From positions 1 through 64,000 of the forward strand of contig JAPYUT010000005.1 in NCBI GenBank assembly GCA_029940475.1: a DNA stretch of 64,000 bases, read 5' to 3'. Origin of the DNA: Verrucomicrobiales bacterium. Its GTDB lineage: Bacteria; Verrucomicrobiota; Verrucomicrobiia; Verrucomicrobiales; DEV007. Position 1 is the first letter of the stretch, and each line of letters begins with the position of its first letter. A program made the position numbers and the translations under genes. The notes under the pieces were generated by a model. That model was not told the DNA's origin, ran no database searches, and worked only from the letters and a program-made list of their open reading frames with translations. This document shows, one piece after another, positions 18,152 through 27,617 of the stretch.

Positions 18152-19660
18152 CTAGCTGATATCGACATATGAGGCGAGGCCCTGCAGGCCGCCTTCCCTC
18201 CCGAATCCACTCTCCTTATAGCCGCCGAAGGGACTGGCGGGATCAAATTTATTGTAGGTGTTCGCCCAAATCACCCCGGCTTTGAGTTCAGCGGCAATCT
18301 TGAATATTTTGCTGCCCTTGTCGGTCCAGACGCCCGCGCTCAGGCCATAACAGGTGTTGTTGGCACGTTCGATGGCCTCGCCCGGGGTGCGGAAAGTCAT
18401 CACCGAGAGCACCGGGCCAAAAATCTCCTCGCGGGCTATGCGGTGACTGGCTGTAACCCCGGTAAAAAAGCTCGGCTTAAACCAATACCCTTCCCCCGGT
18501 AATTTGCAGCCCGACTGATGCAGTTGCGCCCCCTCGGCAACACCGGAATCAACCAACTCGCTTATGCGCGTAAGCTGTGCCTTGGAATTAATCGCGCCAA
18601 TGTCGGTGTTCTTATCCAGTGGGTCGCCCACGCGCAGGGTCTTGATGCGATCGGAAAGCTTGTGGATTACCTGCTCGTAAACCGATTCCTGGACAAGGAG
18701 CCGGGAGCCGGCGCAGCAAACATGCCCCTGGTTAAAGTAAATGCCGTTGATGATACCCTCAATTGCCTGGTCCAGCGGGGCATCATCAAATAAAATATTG
18801 GCCGCCTTGCCGCCCAGCTCCAGGGTAAGCCGCTTGCTGCTTGCCGCTGTAGCGGCAGCGATTTGCTTGCCCACCCGGGTGGAGCCGGTGAACGCCACCT
18901 TGTCAACTCCCGGGTGTTGCACAACTGCCGCTCCGGTGCTGCCTTTACCGGTAACAATGTTTACCACGCCGTCCGGAAGACCTGCATCAGCGATAATCTC
19001 GGCAAGGTGCAGGGCGGTCACGGAGGTGGTCTCTGCAGGCTTGAGAACCACCGTGTTGCCACATGCCAATGCCGGCGCCAATTTCCATGCCGCCATCATC
19101 AACGGGAAATTCCATGGTATCACCTGCCCACATACGCCTATGGGTTGAGGTTTTTTCCCGGGAAAGGCATATTCAAGTTTGTCGGCCCAGCCTGCATGGT
19201 AAAAAAAGTGCGCAGCTACCAGCGGCAAATCAACATCACGTGATTCCTTGATCGGCTTGCCGCCGTCCATGGTCTCGAGGATAGCAAGCTCACGCGAGCG
19301 TTCCTGTACCATTCGTGCTATTCGGTAAATTAATTTTCCGCGCTCAGCCGCCGGCATTTTCCCCCAGGGTCCCGTCAGCGCCTTGCGCGCCGCCTTGACC
19401 GCCAAGTCAACATCCTCCCGGTCTCCTGCCGCAATATCGGTCAGTTTCCTGCCGGTAGCCGGGTTTACAGAGCGAAAAACCCGACCCGACTTGGCGGCGA
19501 CAAACTTGCCGCCAATATAAAGCGAATAGCGTTTTTTCAATGGCACCGGGGTTGATTCCGGTGCGGGGGAATAATCCCATCGATTTCCAAACTCAAGCAT
19601 CGGCTCCACTGCCGCGTGGTGCTTTTTAGGTTTGGCTCTCTTGGTTTTCGATTTTGCCAT
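18152..19660 (-). CDS. NAD(P)-dependent aldehyde dehydrogenase
   Basis: About 502 residues. The ALDH superfamily fold is clear: 'GQVIPWNFPLMMAAWKLAPALACGNTVVLKPAE' (cofactor site), 'VAFTGSTRVGKQIA', the catalytic Glu in 'LELGGKAANILF', and the nucleophile Cys in 'GHVCCAGSRL', with 'EEIFGPVLSVMTF' near the C-terminus. It oxidises an aldehyde to a carboxylate; substrate unknown. A Lys-rich N-terminal extension of about 45 residues precedes the conserved domain. ATG at 19660 is preferred over an in-frame TTG nine bases upstream. It may form a unit with the small membrane protein downstream. Confidence 0.93.
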   Translation of the reverse strand: MAKSKTKRAKPKKHHAAVEPMLEFGNRWDYSPAPESTPVPLKKRYSLYIGGKFVAAKSGRVFRSVNPATGRKLTDIAAGDREDVDLAVKAARKALTGPWGKMPAAERGKLIYRIARMVQERSRELAILETMDGGKPIKESRDVDLPLVAAHFFYHAGWADKLEYAFPGKKPQPIGVCGQVIPWNFPLMMAAWKLAPALACGNTVVLKPAETTSVTALHLAEIIADAGLPDGVVNIVTGKGSTGAAVVQHPGVDKVAFTGSTRVGKQIAAATAASSKRLTLELGGKAANILFDDAPLDQAIEGIINGIYFNQGHVCCAGSRLLVQESVYEQVIHKLSDRIKTLRVGDPLDKNTDIGAINSKAQLTRISELVDSGVAEGAQLHQSGCKLPGEGYWFKPSFFTGVTASHRIAREEIFGPVLSVMTFRTPGEAIERANNTCYGLSAGVWTDKGSKIFKIAAELKAGVIWANTYNKFDPASPFGGYKESGFGREGGLQGLASYVDIS

Positions 19661-19762
19661 CACGGGCAAGTTTAACGGAATCCGGGCAACGAGGCAAGGC
19701 GGGCGGAAATGAATCCCAGCCGGGCATCACCCCTGACATTAACCTCCCCGGTTGACTTCAGG

Positions 19763-20971
19763 CTATTTGGCGGGTGGCGGCATGGCTACTTTAAGGTTTT
19801 GTTTGCCGTTAATGGTCGAGCCCTTAATCGGCGGTAAGCCAAGCAGGAAAGTGGCGAGGTTGCCGGCGTCGCCGTTGCGCACAGGAGGCAGGGACTTGGC
19901 ATTGTGTGGCGGGTTTGCCTCCCCGGGATCAGCGCGCGTGCCTGGATTCAACGCGTAAAGATCGCCGCCGGCATGAACTCCCGCGCCCCATACGTAAAAG
20001 GGGATCGTGTAATTCTTTGCTTCATCAGCCTTGGTGTGGGTCTTGGTAGAGAGCCGTCCGCCGTGATCGGCGGTGACAATCATCGCGGTTTTGTCCTTAA
20101 GGCGCGGGCTGGCCTCAATGAGTGTCAGCAGGTGACCAATCAAGCGATCGACTTTCACGACTGCATTTATATAGGGAGTGCCATTGGCAATATCCCAGCC
20201 GCTGCCGTGCCCCGCAGAATCACAATCCCGCAGGTGCAGCATACTGAAACCAAACGGTTCCCTGGACATGGCCATGACAAATTTGATAATGAGCGGATCG
20301 GTGAGCTCATCAAGCTGGTAGATATTGATCTTGTCCCTGCCGTTGTCAGCTCCCTCAGTATCCGCCTGGCCGTTGCGCTCGTTGTAGCTCAGGTCATAAA
20401 GAACAAACTTTTTCTTGCTCGCAAAAAGGGCGGTGCGCAAGCCGTGATCATGCACCACGTCAAAGGCACTTTGCAGGTAAGCTTTTTTATTGCGGTGCAG
20501 CAACTCCCCTATCTTGGGCGTACTGTTGCTCACCCAGCCGTGGCCGGGGCCCCCTTTAACGCCGCGCCCGGTAATCATGCAGGTGTGATTGGGCAGCGTG
20601 ATGGTGTAATCCGCGTCGGTGCGCGCATTATGGGTATATGAACCCTCGGTAATCAGGCGATAAAAATGCGGCGCCCCCTTGGCGCCGAGCAATTCAACCG
20701 CATCAGGGCGCAACCCGTCACAGCTGATGAGGATGACGTGCTCCGGGCCGGCGGGAGATTGTAGATCACTGAGCCAAAGCAAAAAAACAGCTGCAGCAAT
20801 AGAGGATAAGAAACGATTTCGGTTGGGCACGATCGCAGGTGGAATTGGTAAATTGCGGGATGATTGGAGGGGCGGACGATATGGGAATTCCTTCCCTACG
20901 CCATGGGAAAATTCAGGTAGCAGGTATTTCGTTGTGCGTAGCAAAGCAACAATGCCTAAAGAAAAGAGCAT
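19763..20971 (-). CDS. Exported alkaline-phosphatase-superfamily protein (phosphodiesterase/phosphatase)
   Basis: The core carries the two-metal phosphatase pattern: 'VILISCDGLRPDAV' (metal Asp), the nucleophile Thr in 'TITLPNHTCMITG', 'LRDCDSAGHGSGWD' (Asp/His ligands) and 'MIVTADHGG' (Asp/His). This is the type I phosphodiesterase/nucleotide pyrophosphatase-like group; substrate not predictable. The full frame has 402 residues, but a signal peptide begins only at an internal GTG (20830, 'PNRNRFLSSIAAAVFLLWL'), so translation probably starts there and the protein is exported. It stands alone, divergent from the secreted protein to the right. Confidence 0.88.
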   Translation of the reverse strand: MLFSLGIVALLRTTKYLLPEFSHGVGKEFPYRPPLQSSRNLPIPPAIVPNRNRFLSSIAAAVFLLWLSDLQSPAGPEHVILISCDGLRPDAVELLGAKGAPHFYRLITEGSYTHNARTDADYTITLPNHTCMITGRGVKGGPGHGWVSNSTPKIGELLHRNKKAYLQSAFDVVHDHGLRTALFASKKKFVLYDLSYNERNGQADTEGADNGRDKINIYQLDELTDPLIIKFVMAMSREPFGFSMLHLRDCDSAGHGSGWDIANGTPYINAVVKVDRLIGHLLTLIEASPRLKDKTAMIVTADHGGRLSTKTHTKADEAKNYTIPFYVWGAGVHAGGDLYALNPGTRADPGEANPPHNAKSLPPVRNGDAGNLATFLLGLPPIKGSTINGKQNLKVAMPPPAK

Positions 20972-21118
20972 TTACCGGAGTAGTTAAAAGCAGAGCATAT
21001 ATCGTTAATATTTATAAATAGTAAATTGTAGAGATTATAAATAATCCTTTTTCCCACTCTTTTATCTAAAAAGATTAATTTTTGCGTTCCCTTTTTGATA
21101 AATTTTTGGGAGAATCGA

Positions 21119-21162
21119 GGCTTGCAGCTGCGCACGGTATCCCCTTGCCCGGCTCGCAAGCC
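21119..21162 (+). other. Perfect 7-bp stem in the 5' leader of the secreted-protein gene
   Basis: GGCTTGC and GCAAGCC, 30 nt apart, form a perfect stem in the GC-rich leader 65-110 nt before the ATG at 21229, just after an AT-rich promoter-like stretch (20990-21110). It could be a leader structure. No known riboswitch class was recognised. Confidence 0.3.
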
Positions 21163-21228
21163 ATCCCCGACGAAGCGTCCCCGGCTCTTTGTCCGGGCCT
21201 GCAACCAGCCCTTTCCCAAAGAAAATTC

Positions 21229-23103
21229 ATGACCAAGACACCACCCTTTTTACTGACAACCGCCGTGCTCGCAATGATCTCGGCCTTTCCCTTAATCGCG
21301 CAGGATGAAGCCTGCCTGGGCATCAGTCGCGACACCATTAACTGGCTTGGTTTCCTCGGCGGCGAGGGACCGGCAGACGGGCTCGCCGTTTTCCAAAGTG
21401 ACCCCGCAGACTGGGCAACCGTCCACATTGATCGGGGGAGAGAGCGAACATTGTTCCGCGACGGCTACCCTTCGCAGGTTACAAATGGCTCCAACTTGAC
21501 CGGCTGGGACATCGTCAACGACAACGCCGCTAATGGCGGCGTGCAGTTTCCCCTGGTGGAATATTCAATGCGCAATAACGCCGGTGCCGGTGGTGTGCAG
21601 TTGCTCATCGAATATAATTTTGCCAATCCCCTGCCCTCGGGTTCAGTGATCGTTGTCGGGAAGTTCAACTGGCAACGCAATGTTGGCTTGCGAACGCGCG
21701 CAATAGCAACAGCATATGACAACGAGGGCAACGCACTTCCGCCAACAACCCTTGTCACGGTTGAAAACTATAATTTCAGCGGGCGCACCGGGGTGGATTC
21801 CCTTGCCTGGAACATGGATTATGACGATATCACCGGCGAGTTTGCGCACGAGAAGCCGGGTCAACTTCCAAGCTTTGCCGAAATGGATACTGATTGGCTG
21901 CTGGTCACCACCGTGGCACCAATCTCGCGCATTGAGTTCGACGTGACGGAAAGTCCCTGCGACGCTTCCGGAGCCTCTTTTCCCTTTCGTATTGGTATCG
22001 GAAAGCCGGCCTTTGCAATCCGCGGCGGTAAATTTCATGGCCTTATCGACAATGCGGACCCCACCACTTTCAATACCGGCAGTGGCCTGCTCAAGGTTAA
22101 TAATAAAGGGGGATTCTCCGCCAAGTTCCGTTTTGACGGGGTTGCTTACCGTTTTGGCGGAAAATTCGATGCCGTCGGCAATAACTGGAGCTCAACAGTG
22201 ACCAGCCGTGACGGCCCGCCGGTGGATGTTACCATGGAATTCGGCTCCGATTACACCGGTCTGGGCCTTGCGATAAACGGCACCATTGCCGGGACCCCCG
22301 GCGACTCAACCTTCTCGCTCATGTTCAGTCCCTTCTCATCCGGATGTGAACTGCCTGCCGATATCGGCGGTCCCTACACGGCCCTGGTCGACAGCCCCGC
22401 GATTCCCTCCGATGACCTGCCCGCCGGAAAATGCTACGCCATGGGCAGCGTAAGGGAAAACGGATATACCGGGTTCTACATCCGCACGACCGGTAACGTC
22501 ATTGGCTATGCGGGCGGTTACCTCAACCGCCTGAATGAATTCGCCTTCCAGGCCAACGGCCACACATTGAGAAGCAATAACAGGCGTGAGGACACGATTA
22601 TCGGCACCGTTGTTTTTGAGGAAATGGCCGGAGTCAGTGATTTCAACGGCACGGTCACCGTCTACAAGTCCGATGATACCCGCTACCGTAATTATTATCC
22701 GTCGGGTTATGCATACCAGGCGGCCATCACCGGTTCACATTATATACCACCTGCCCCCGGGTCGTTTAATATCAGCGACATTATGGTGGATGGCTTATCG
22801 CTGAACGATATCTTTTCGCTGAACGGCAGGAAGGCAAACTTTTCTGTCGAGGCCAATTACAAGCGCGTGCGCTTCTCTCCTGTCACGGGTGAAATCGCCG
22901 GAAGATACAGGAACACGGTAGGTGGACGCTGGCGCGCCTTTGGCGGTGTTTTATTCCAGAAAAGTGACATCGGCGGCGGTTGGGCGCTGGGTTCCTATGC
23001 CCGTAATTCAACCGGAAAAATCGGCCTTTTCCTCATCAATGATGAGCCGGAAATCGTGATCGAACCGCCGGTAAAGGTTAAAAAAAGCCGGCATAAATTT
23101 TAA
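21229..23103 (+). CDS. Large secreted protein of unknown function
   Basis: About 624 residues. It starts with a signal peptide ('MTKTPPFLLTTAVLAMISAFPLIAQ'), followed by a beta-rich, Gly/Asn/Thr-rich sequence without recognisable catalytic motifs. The middle contains repeated phrases of the type 'GSGLLKVNNKGGFSAKFRFDGVAYRFGGKFDAVGNNW' that resemble beta-strand modules in large secreted or autotransported verrucomicrobial proteins. There is no PEP-CTERM or sortase tail; it ends in a basic stretch. The frame opens upstream at 21082, but those 49 residues precede the signal peptide and are unlikely to be translated. Confidence 0.7.
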   Translation: MTKTPPFLLTTAVLAMISAFPLIAQDEACLGISRDTINWLGFLGGEGPADGLAVFQSDPADWATVHIDRGRERTLFRDGYPSQVTNGSNLTGWDIVNDNAANGGVQFPLVEYSMRNNAGAGGVQLLIEYNFANPLPSGSVIVVGKFNWQRNVGLRTRAIATAYDNEGNALPPTTLVTVENYNFSGRTGVDSLAWNMDYDDITGEFAHEKPGQLPSFAEMDTDWLLVTTVAPISRIEFDVTESPCDASGASFPFRIGIGKPAFAIRGGKFHGLIDNADPTTFNTGSGLLKVNNKGGFSAKFRFDGVAYRFGGKFDAVGNNWSSTVTSRDGPPVDVTMEFGSDYTGLGLAINGTIAGTPGDSTFSLMFSPFSSGCELPADIGGPYTALVDSPAIPSDDLPAGKCYAMGSVRENGYTGFYIRTTGNVIGYAGGYLNRLNEFAFQANGHTLRSNNRREDTIIGTVVFEEMAGVSDFNGTVTVYKSDDTRYRNYYPSGYAYQAAITGSHYIPPAPGSFNISDIMVDGLSLNDIFSLNGRKANFSVEANYKRVRFSPVTGEIAGRYRNTVGGRWRAFGGVLFQKSDIGGGWALGSYARNSTGKIGLFLINDEPEIVIEPPVKVKKSRHKF

Positions 23104-23149
23104 TTCGCGCACTTAATGTAATGCGGAGGCACCGCGACATTCATCCGTT

Positions 23150-23869
23150 TTGAAAAACCGTGCTAAAATATTGCTGGGATCTTCCGCTTGCCTGGTGATC
23201 CTTTTCGTTACCGTCAGGCTCACGACAGAAGACACAACCGCGCGCAAGGTTCCTGTTGAAAGACAACTTAAGGCTGCCCCGGAAACCGCGGTGCCTGCGC
23301 GCCCTGAGGGCGTCAAGTTGAAAGCCGCCCGGCTTCCGCCTGCGCATCATGCGGAAACCGCGGTGCCTGCACGCCCTGAGGGCATCAAGTTGAAAGCCGT
23401 AAGGCTTCCGCCTGCGCATCAAGAAAATGACGACTATTCGCGTTTGTTTGCCGCGCTTCCTGAGCTTTCATGGTCGCCTGAAGCCGTTGCAGAGACCTTC
23501 GCCGCCAAGGGTAGCGGAAAACTGCACCGGCAGATGCTTGCCCTGCTCCTGGATGCACCCGCAAAACACAAAGCCGATCTCGCTGGCCATGTCGCCAACC
23601 TTACTCCTGATGATGATTACGCGCCTATTGCCTGGCTGATCACAAATCGCAGCGTAAGCGGCGCTGCCATGCAGGCATTGCTGGAAGATCTCCACGATCG
23701 GCCAGCCGACCTCAAGCTACCGGTAATGGCGGGCATCCTCTCCCAGGTAGATCATCCCGGCGCAACTGAGGCAGAACATGCCCTGAATATTTATCTGCAG
23801 GTAAGCCATGGCTATCCCAGTGATGCCTGGCATGCGGAAGTCGAGACATTCCTCGCCACCAGCCAATAA
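23150..23869 (+). CDS. Secreted or membrane-anchored protein with an internal duplication
   Basis: The 239-residue product starts at a TTG with an N-terminal hydrophobic anchor ('LLGSSACLVILFVTVRL'), followed by two near-identical 24-residue repeats ('ETAVPARPEGVKLKAARLPP' and its copy) and the trace of a third, then a helical domain of about 150 residues. I do not recognise the helical domain; its Ala/Leu-rich short helices are similar in style to the lipoprotein at 4372-4878. The strong GGAGG at about 23125 is too far from the TTG to be its ribosome-binding site, so the start is uncertain. Confidence 0.6.
   Translation: MKNRAKILLGSSACLVILFVTVRLTTEDTTARKVPVERQLKAAPETAVPARPEGVKLKAARLPPAHHAETAVPARPEGIKLKAVRLPPAHQENDDYSRLFAALPELSWSPEAVAETFAAKGSGKLHRQMLALLLDAPAKHKADLAGHVANLTPDDDYAPIAWLITNRSVSGAAMQALLEDLHDRPADLKLPVMAGILSQVDHPGATEAEHALNIYLQVSHGYPSDAWHAEVETFLATSQ
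23281..23424 (+). repeat. 72-bp direct tandem duplication
   Basis: Two consecutive 72-bp units (23281-23352 and 23353-23424) differ at only a handful of positions. Both are in frame and encode 24-residue Pro-rich repeats near the N-terminus of the unknown protein. Confidence 0.85.
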
Positions 23870-23922
23870 TACTCGTGCCGGCACCCTTGAGGCCTCCGGC
23901 ATAAGCCGATTGCCGTTTCCAA

Positions 23923-25458
23923 TCAGTAGCCCTTGGCAAAAATTACCCGCTGCGAGCTGGGTTTGCCGGTGAGGATGCACTTGCCTTCCTCGATGAATTC
24001 CCGGCCGTTGGGAATACATCGGATTGTCACCTTGTGATCCTTGGTAATCTTTTCCTCGTCCTCATTTGACCCCGCCCAGTGACACAATGCAAAGCCACCA
24101 TGAATTTCCGGCTTCTCAGGATTTAACGGGGTAAAATACTCCACCAGGTCATCCATTGAATCAATATTCCTGGTGTTGCTCTCCCGTAATGCTGTTGCGC
24201 GTGCAAGCAGGGACTGCTGTATCTCACCGAGGATATTTCCCGTGCCTGTTATAACCTCGTCCCTGGCAAGAAATTGCTTTTCTCGCGGCGGCATGTCGCG
24301 GCGGGCGACGGCTACCGTGCCCTTTTCCATGTCGCGCGGGCCGATTTCCATCCGTAGCGGGACACCTTTTTTAATCCATTCCCAGTTCTTCGCGCCGCCC
24401 TGCATCTCCCGTTTGTCGACCTCCACCCGAATCAACTCGCCACAATAATCCTGCTGTTGCAATTCCCCGGCCAGGGCATCAGCCGCATTGAGAACCTCTT
24501 CACGCGTTTCCTCCCTGGGGGTAATCGGTAAAATAACAACCTGGGTTGGCGCAACGCGCGGCGGCATCATTGCCCCGTCGTCGTCGCCGTGCGCCATAAT
24601 CAGAGTTCCCACCAGCCGCGTGCTGACTCCCCAGCTGGTGGTCCAGCCAAATTGCTTGGAGCCATCACGGCCGGCAAAACTGATGTCTGATGCCTTGCTG
24701 AAATTTTGCCCGAGAAAATGGGAAGTCCCCGCCTGGATCGCCTTGCAGTCCTGCACCATTGCCTCAATGCAAAGCGTTCGTTCGGCGCCAGGGAAGCGTT
24801 CGTTTTCTGTTTTCTCGCCGGTAATCACCGGAATCGCCAAATGTTCCCGGGCGAACTTTTCATAGATGCCAAGAATCTTTTCCGTTTCCTCCCAGGCTTC
24901 CCCATCGGTCTCATGCACGGTATGCCCCTCCTGCCAAAGGAACTCGGCGGTGCGTAGAAACAGGCGGGGACGCATTTCCCAACGCATGACATTGGCCCAC
25001 TGATTAATCAGCAGCGGCAGATCACGGTAACTTTCCACCCACCGCGAAAAAGCCGCGCCAATGATCGTCTCGGACGTCGGGCGTATTACAAGGGGTTCGG
25101 TCAATTTGCCGGCCGGAATCATTTTTGTTTTGCCGTCTTCCCCGGTCTGCACCTCAAGCCGGTGATGGGTCACAACCGCGCACTCGGTGGCGAAGCCCTC
25201 GGCATGCTCGGCTTCTTTCTCGAGATATGACAAGGGGATCAACAGGGGGAAATAAGCATTTTTGTGCCCGGTTGCCTTGAACATGACATCCAGCTGTGCC
25301 TGTATCCGCTCCCACAAGCCATATCCCCATGGCTTAATAACCATGCATCCGCGCACTTCTGAATTCTCGGCAAGGTCAGCAGCGCGAACAACTTGCTGAT
25401 ACCACTCGGGAAAGTCCTCCTGCCGGGTCGGGCTGATAGCGTTTGTCTGCTTGGCCAT
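23923..25458 (-). CDS. proS: Prolyl-tRNA synthetase, archaeal/eukaryotic type
   Basis: The 511-residue enzyme charges tRNA-Pro with proline. It has class II motifs: 'YFPLLIPLSYLEKEAEHAEGF', 'EPLVIRPTSETIIGAAFSRWV' (motif 2 region), 'MRPRLFLRTAEFLWQEGHT' and the anticodon-binding domain starting at 'PTQVVILPITP'. The absence of an editing (INS) insertion and the C-terminal tail ending in Tyr mark the type 3, archaeal/eukaryotic-like ProRS found in some bacteria. It is transcribed alone, leftward. Length is normal for this class. Confidence 0.96.
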   Translation of the reverse strand: MAKQTNAISPTRQEDFPEWYQQVVRAADLAENSEVRGCMVIKPWGYGLWERIQAQLDVMFKATGHKNAYFPLLIPLSYLEKEAEHAEGFATECAVVTHHRLEVQTGEDGKTKMIPAGKLTEPLVIRPTSETIIGAAFSRWVESYRDLPLLINQWANVMRWEMRPRLFLRTAEFLWQEGHTVHETDGEAWEETEKILGIYEKFAREHLAIPVITGEKTENERFPGAERTLCIEAMVQDCKAIQAGTSHFLGQNFSKASDISFAGRDGSKQFGWTTSWGVSTRLVGTLIMAHGDDDGAMMPPRVAPTQVVILPITPREETREEVLNAADALAGELQQQDYCGELIRVEVDKREMQGGAKNWEWIKKGVPLRMEIGPRDMEKGTVAVARRDMPPREKQFLARDEVITGTGNILGEIQQSLLARATALRESNTRNIDSMDDLVEYFTPLNPEKPEIHGGFALCHWAGSNEDEEKITKDHKVTIRCIPNGREFIEEGKCILTGKPSSQRVIFAKGY

Positions 25459-25579
25459 GATTTGCTGGGAATGGTCGTCGCACGGTGCGGATTTGCAAAT
25501 TATCGGGACTGGGGGGCCCGGTTAAAACTTCTCATCCGGGCTTGATCACAACCATCCGCTCTGACACAATTCGCAGTGC

Positions 25580-26392
25580 ATGCATACCTTCACGCGCCGC
25601 CGCTTCCTTAAGGCCTCAGCACTCACCGCCGCTGCCTTGGGCTCGGGCAACGCCGATTCTCCCGCCGCCACAAAGCTCGAGGAGGGATTTACCAGCCTGT
25701 TCGACGGCCATACCCTGAAGGGTTGGCACAAAAACCCGCAGCGCATTGGCCATGGCACAGGCGGCACCTGGCGGGCTGAGAATCACAGTATCACCGGTGA
25801 ACAGGATCCCCCGGGTTCAGGTAATGGCGGCATCCTGCTTACCGATAAGAAATTCGGTGATTTTGAGCTGCGTTTGGACATCCGGCCGGACTGGGGGGTG
25901 TGCAGCGGTCTTTTCCTGCGCGGTAACGATCGCGGGCAGTGCCTGCAAATGATGGTCGATTACCATGACGGCGGTAATGTTGGCCATATTTACGGTGAGG
26001 GAACAGGTGGTTTCAATACCCGCCATTTTGACATCGATGGCACCATGAAAGACGGCAAGTTGACCGGGCTTAAGGCACGCCCGAAAGTCAATAAACCTCC
26101 GCTCGACTACTCGATCTCAGGTGAAAAGTTCTGCTCAATCTACCGGGTTAACGACTGGAACAGCGTGCGGGTGAGCTGTGTCGGCAAACACCCGAAAGTC
26201 ATCACGTGGATAAACGGCGAAAAAATCTGCGAGTTCAATGCCGCAAGCTACAAGGGACCCGGGTTTGATCGGGATAAGGTAGCCGGAACCCTTGGCAGCG
26301 AGGGCAGTATTGCAGTGCAGGTTCACGGCGGTGGCGGCTGGCCAAAGGGCGCCAAGTGCCACTGGCGCAATATCCGCATTAAGGCCCTTTAG
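25580..26392 (+). CDS. Tat-exported DUF1080 protein
   Basis: A twin-arginine signal ('RRRFLKASALTAAALGSGNA') precedes one DUF1080 domain filling the rest of the 270 residues: 'GFTSLFDGHTLKGWHKN', 'WRAENHSITGEQDPPGSGNGGILLTD', 'DFELRLDIRPDWGVCSGLFLRG', 'GAKCHWRNIRIKAL'. The domain is lectin-like and includes 3-keto-glycoside hydrolases. Tat export suggests folding, perhaps with a metal, before export (inference). The gene is divergent from proS and convergent with the M20 peptidase. Confidence 0.9.
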   Translation: MHTFTRRRFLKASALTAAALGSGNADSPAATKLEEGFTSLFDGHTLKGWHKNPQRIGHGTGGTWRAENHSITGEQDPPGSGNGGILLTDKKFGDFELRLDIRPDWGVCSGLFLRGNDRGQCLQMMVDYHDGGNVGHIYGEGTGGFNTRHFDIDGTMKDGKLTGLKARPKVNKPPLDYSISGEKFCSIYRVNDWNSVRVSCVGKHPKVITWINGEKICEFNAASYKGPGFDRDKVAGTLGSEGSIAVQVHGGGGWPKGAKCHWRNIRIKAL

Positions 26393-26405
26393 GGAGCGCT
26401 TAACA

Positions 26406-27578
26406 TTACCCTGGGCGAACTTCCCCCTCCAAAAATTGCCTGTAAAAGGCAACGCCTCGCTCGAGTTGCGCTTCCTCGATCCACTCATCGGCAGTATGGG
26501 CCTGCGCTATATCTCCCGGGCCGGCCGCCACCGAGGGAATGTCACCCTCCCCGGCAAGAACGGCGGCATCGCAAAACCAGGGCGCGCCGGTCAACTTTGG
26601 TGAACAGGGCAGGGCAATAAGACGCCGAACGAACTCATTTTCCTGCGGTGTATCGAGAGGATTACAGCTTAACCCGGCTTTAACCGTGCTACCGCCCGCT
26701 CCGTGTTCCTCCAAAAAAGCCCGCACCAGCTTGAGGGCTTTTTCAGGAGCAAGGGCAGGAGTCACCCGCAGGTCAACGCATATTGAGCAATCACCCGGCA
26801 CAATATTAGTGCGCGTCCCGCCATGAATCCGGCCAATATTAATGGTCGGATGACCCAGCGTTTCGTCGAGATAAGGGCCACTGGACAATTCGTGGCTGAA
26901 TTTTTTCTCCAGCAGGTTCACCAGTCCTGCCATCTTCACAATCGCGTTTTCACCACGCTCCGGTGTTGATCCATGCGCCGTCTTGCCCGCAGTGGATATC
27001 TCCAGCCACTGGGTTCCCTTGTGTTTATGGACGATGTCGCAGCGGGTTGGCTCCCCAACCAGCGCAAAATCATATTCCCCGGCATGCTTCCTTGCAAAAT
27101 GGCGGGAGCCCGGCTGGCCGGTTTCCTCTCCCATAAAGCCAACAAAGGTGACGCCAATATCCAGCTCGCTGATCCGCTCCCCTCCCAGTTGCTTTAGGGC
27201 CCACAGCATTGCCGCCATTGTGCCCTTGGTGTCACAGGCGCCGCGGCCATATATTTTCCCCTGCCGCCGCTCACCCCCGAAGGGATCAATGCTCATTGCG
27301 CCCACGCCAACAGTATCCAGGTGCGGGCCAAGTAAAACCGCGGGCTTGCCTGCTCCTCCGGGAAAAGTCCCCACCACGTTCGGACGGCCCGCTTCGACCT
27401 CATCAAGTTGCACCCGTGCGCCGATATCCTGTAATATCCGGCCAACAGCCCGTGCTATTTTTTCCTCGCCGGTATTGTCACTGGCCGTTCCGGGGTCATC
27501 TTCCGGATTGACGCTTGGGATCCGGATTAATGCTGCCAACAACTCGCCAACCGAGGCATATTTGTCCTGCAATTTCAT
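26406..27578 (-). CDS. M20 family metallohydrolase (ArgE/DapE-like)
   Basis: The 390-residue protein has the M20 dizinc pattern: 'LLGPHLDTVGVGAM' (His, Asp), bridging Asp in 'GRGACDTKGTMAAM', Glu pair in 'GFMGEETGQPGSR', and a dimerisation domain with 'TIIVNGRIHGGTRTNIVPG'-like sequence ('NIGRIHGGTRTNIVPGDC'). It removes an N-acyl group from an amino acid or dipeptide; ArgE (acetylornithine deacetylase) is the closest named activity, but no arginine-pathway gene is near, so I give no symbol. Soluble, cytoplasmic. Confidence 0.9.
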   Translation of the reverse strand: MKLQDKYASVGELLAALIRIPSVNPEDDPGTASDNTGEEKIARAVGRILQDIGARVQLDEVEAGRPNVVGTFPGGAGKPAVLLGPHLDTVGVGAMSIDPFGGERRQGKIYGRGACDTKGTMAAMLWALKQLGGERISELDIGVTFVGFMGEETGQPGSRHFARKHAGEYDFALVGEPTRCDIVHKHKGTQWLEISTAGKTAHGSTPERGENAIVKMAGLVNLLEKKFSHELSSGPYLDETLGHPTINIGRIHGGTRTNIVPGDCSICVDLRVTPALAPEKALKLVRAFLEEHGAGGSTVKAGLSCNPLDTPQENEFVRRLIALPCSPKLTGAPWFCDAAVLAGEGDIPSVAAGPGDIAQAHTADEWIEEAQLERGVAFYRQFLEGEVRPG

Positions 27579-27617
27579 TCTGCCTTGCCCTCCCGTGCTC
27601 CTTTCAATTAAGGTTTT

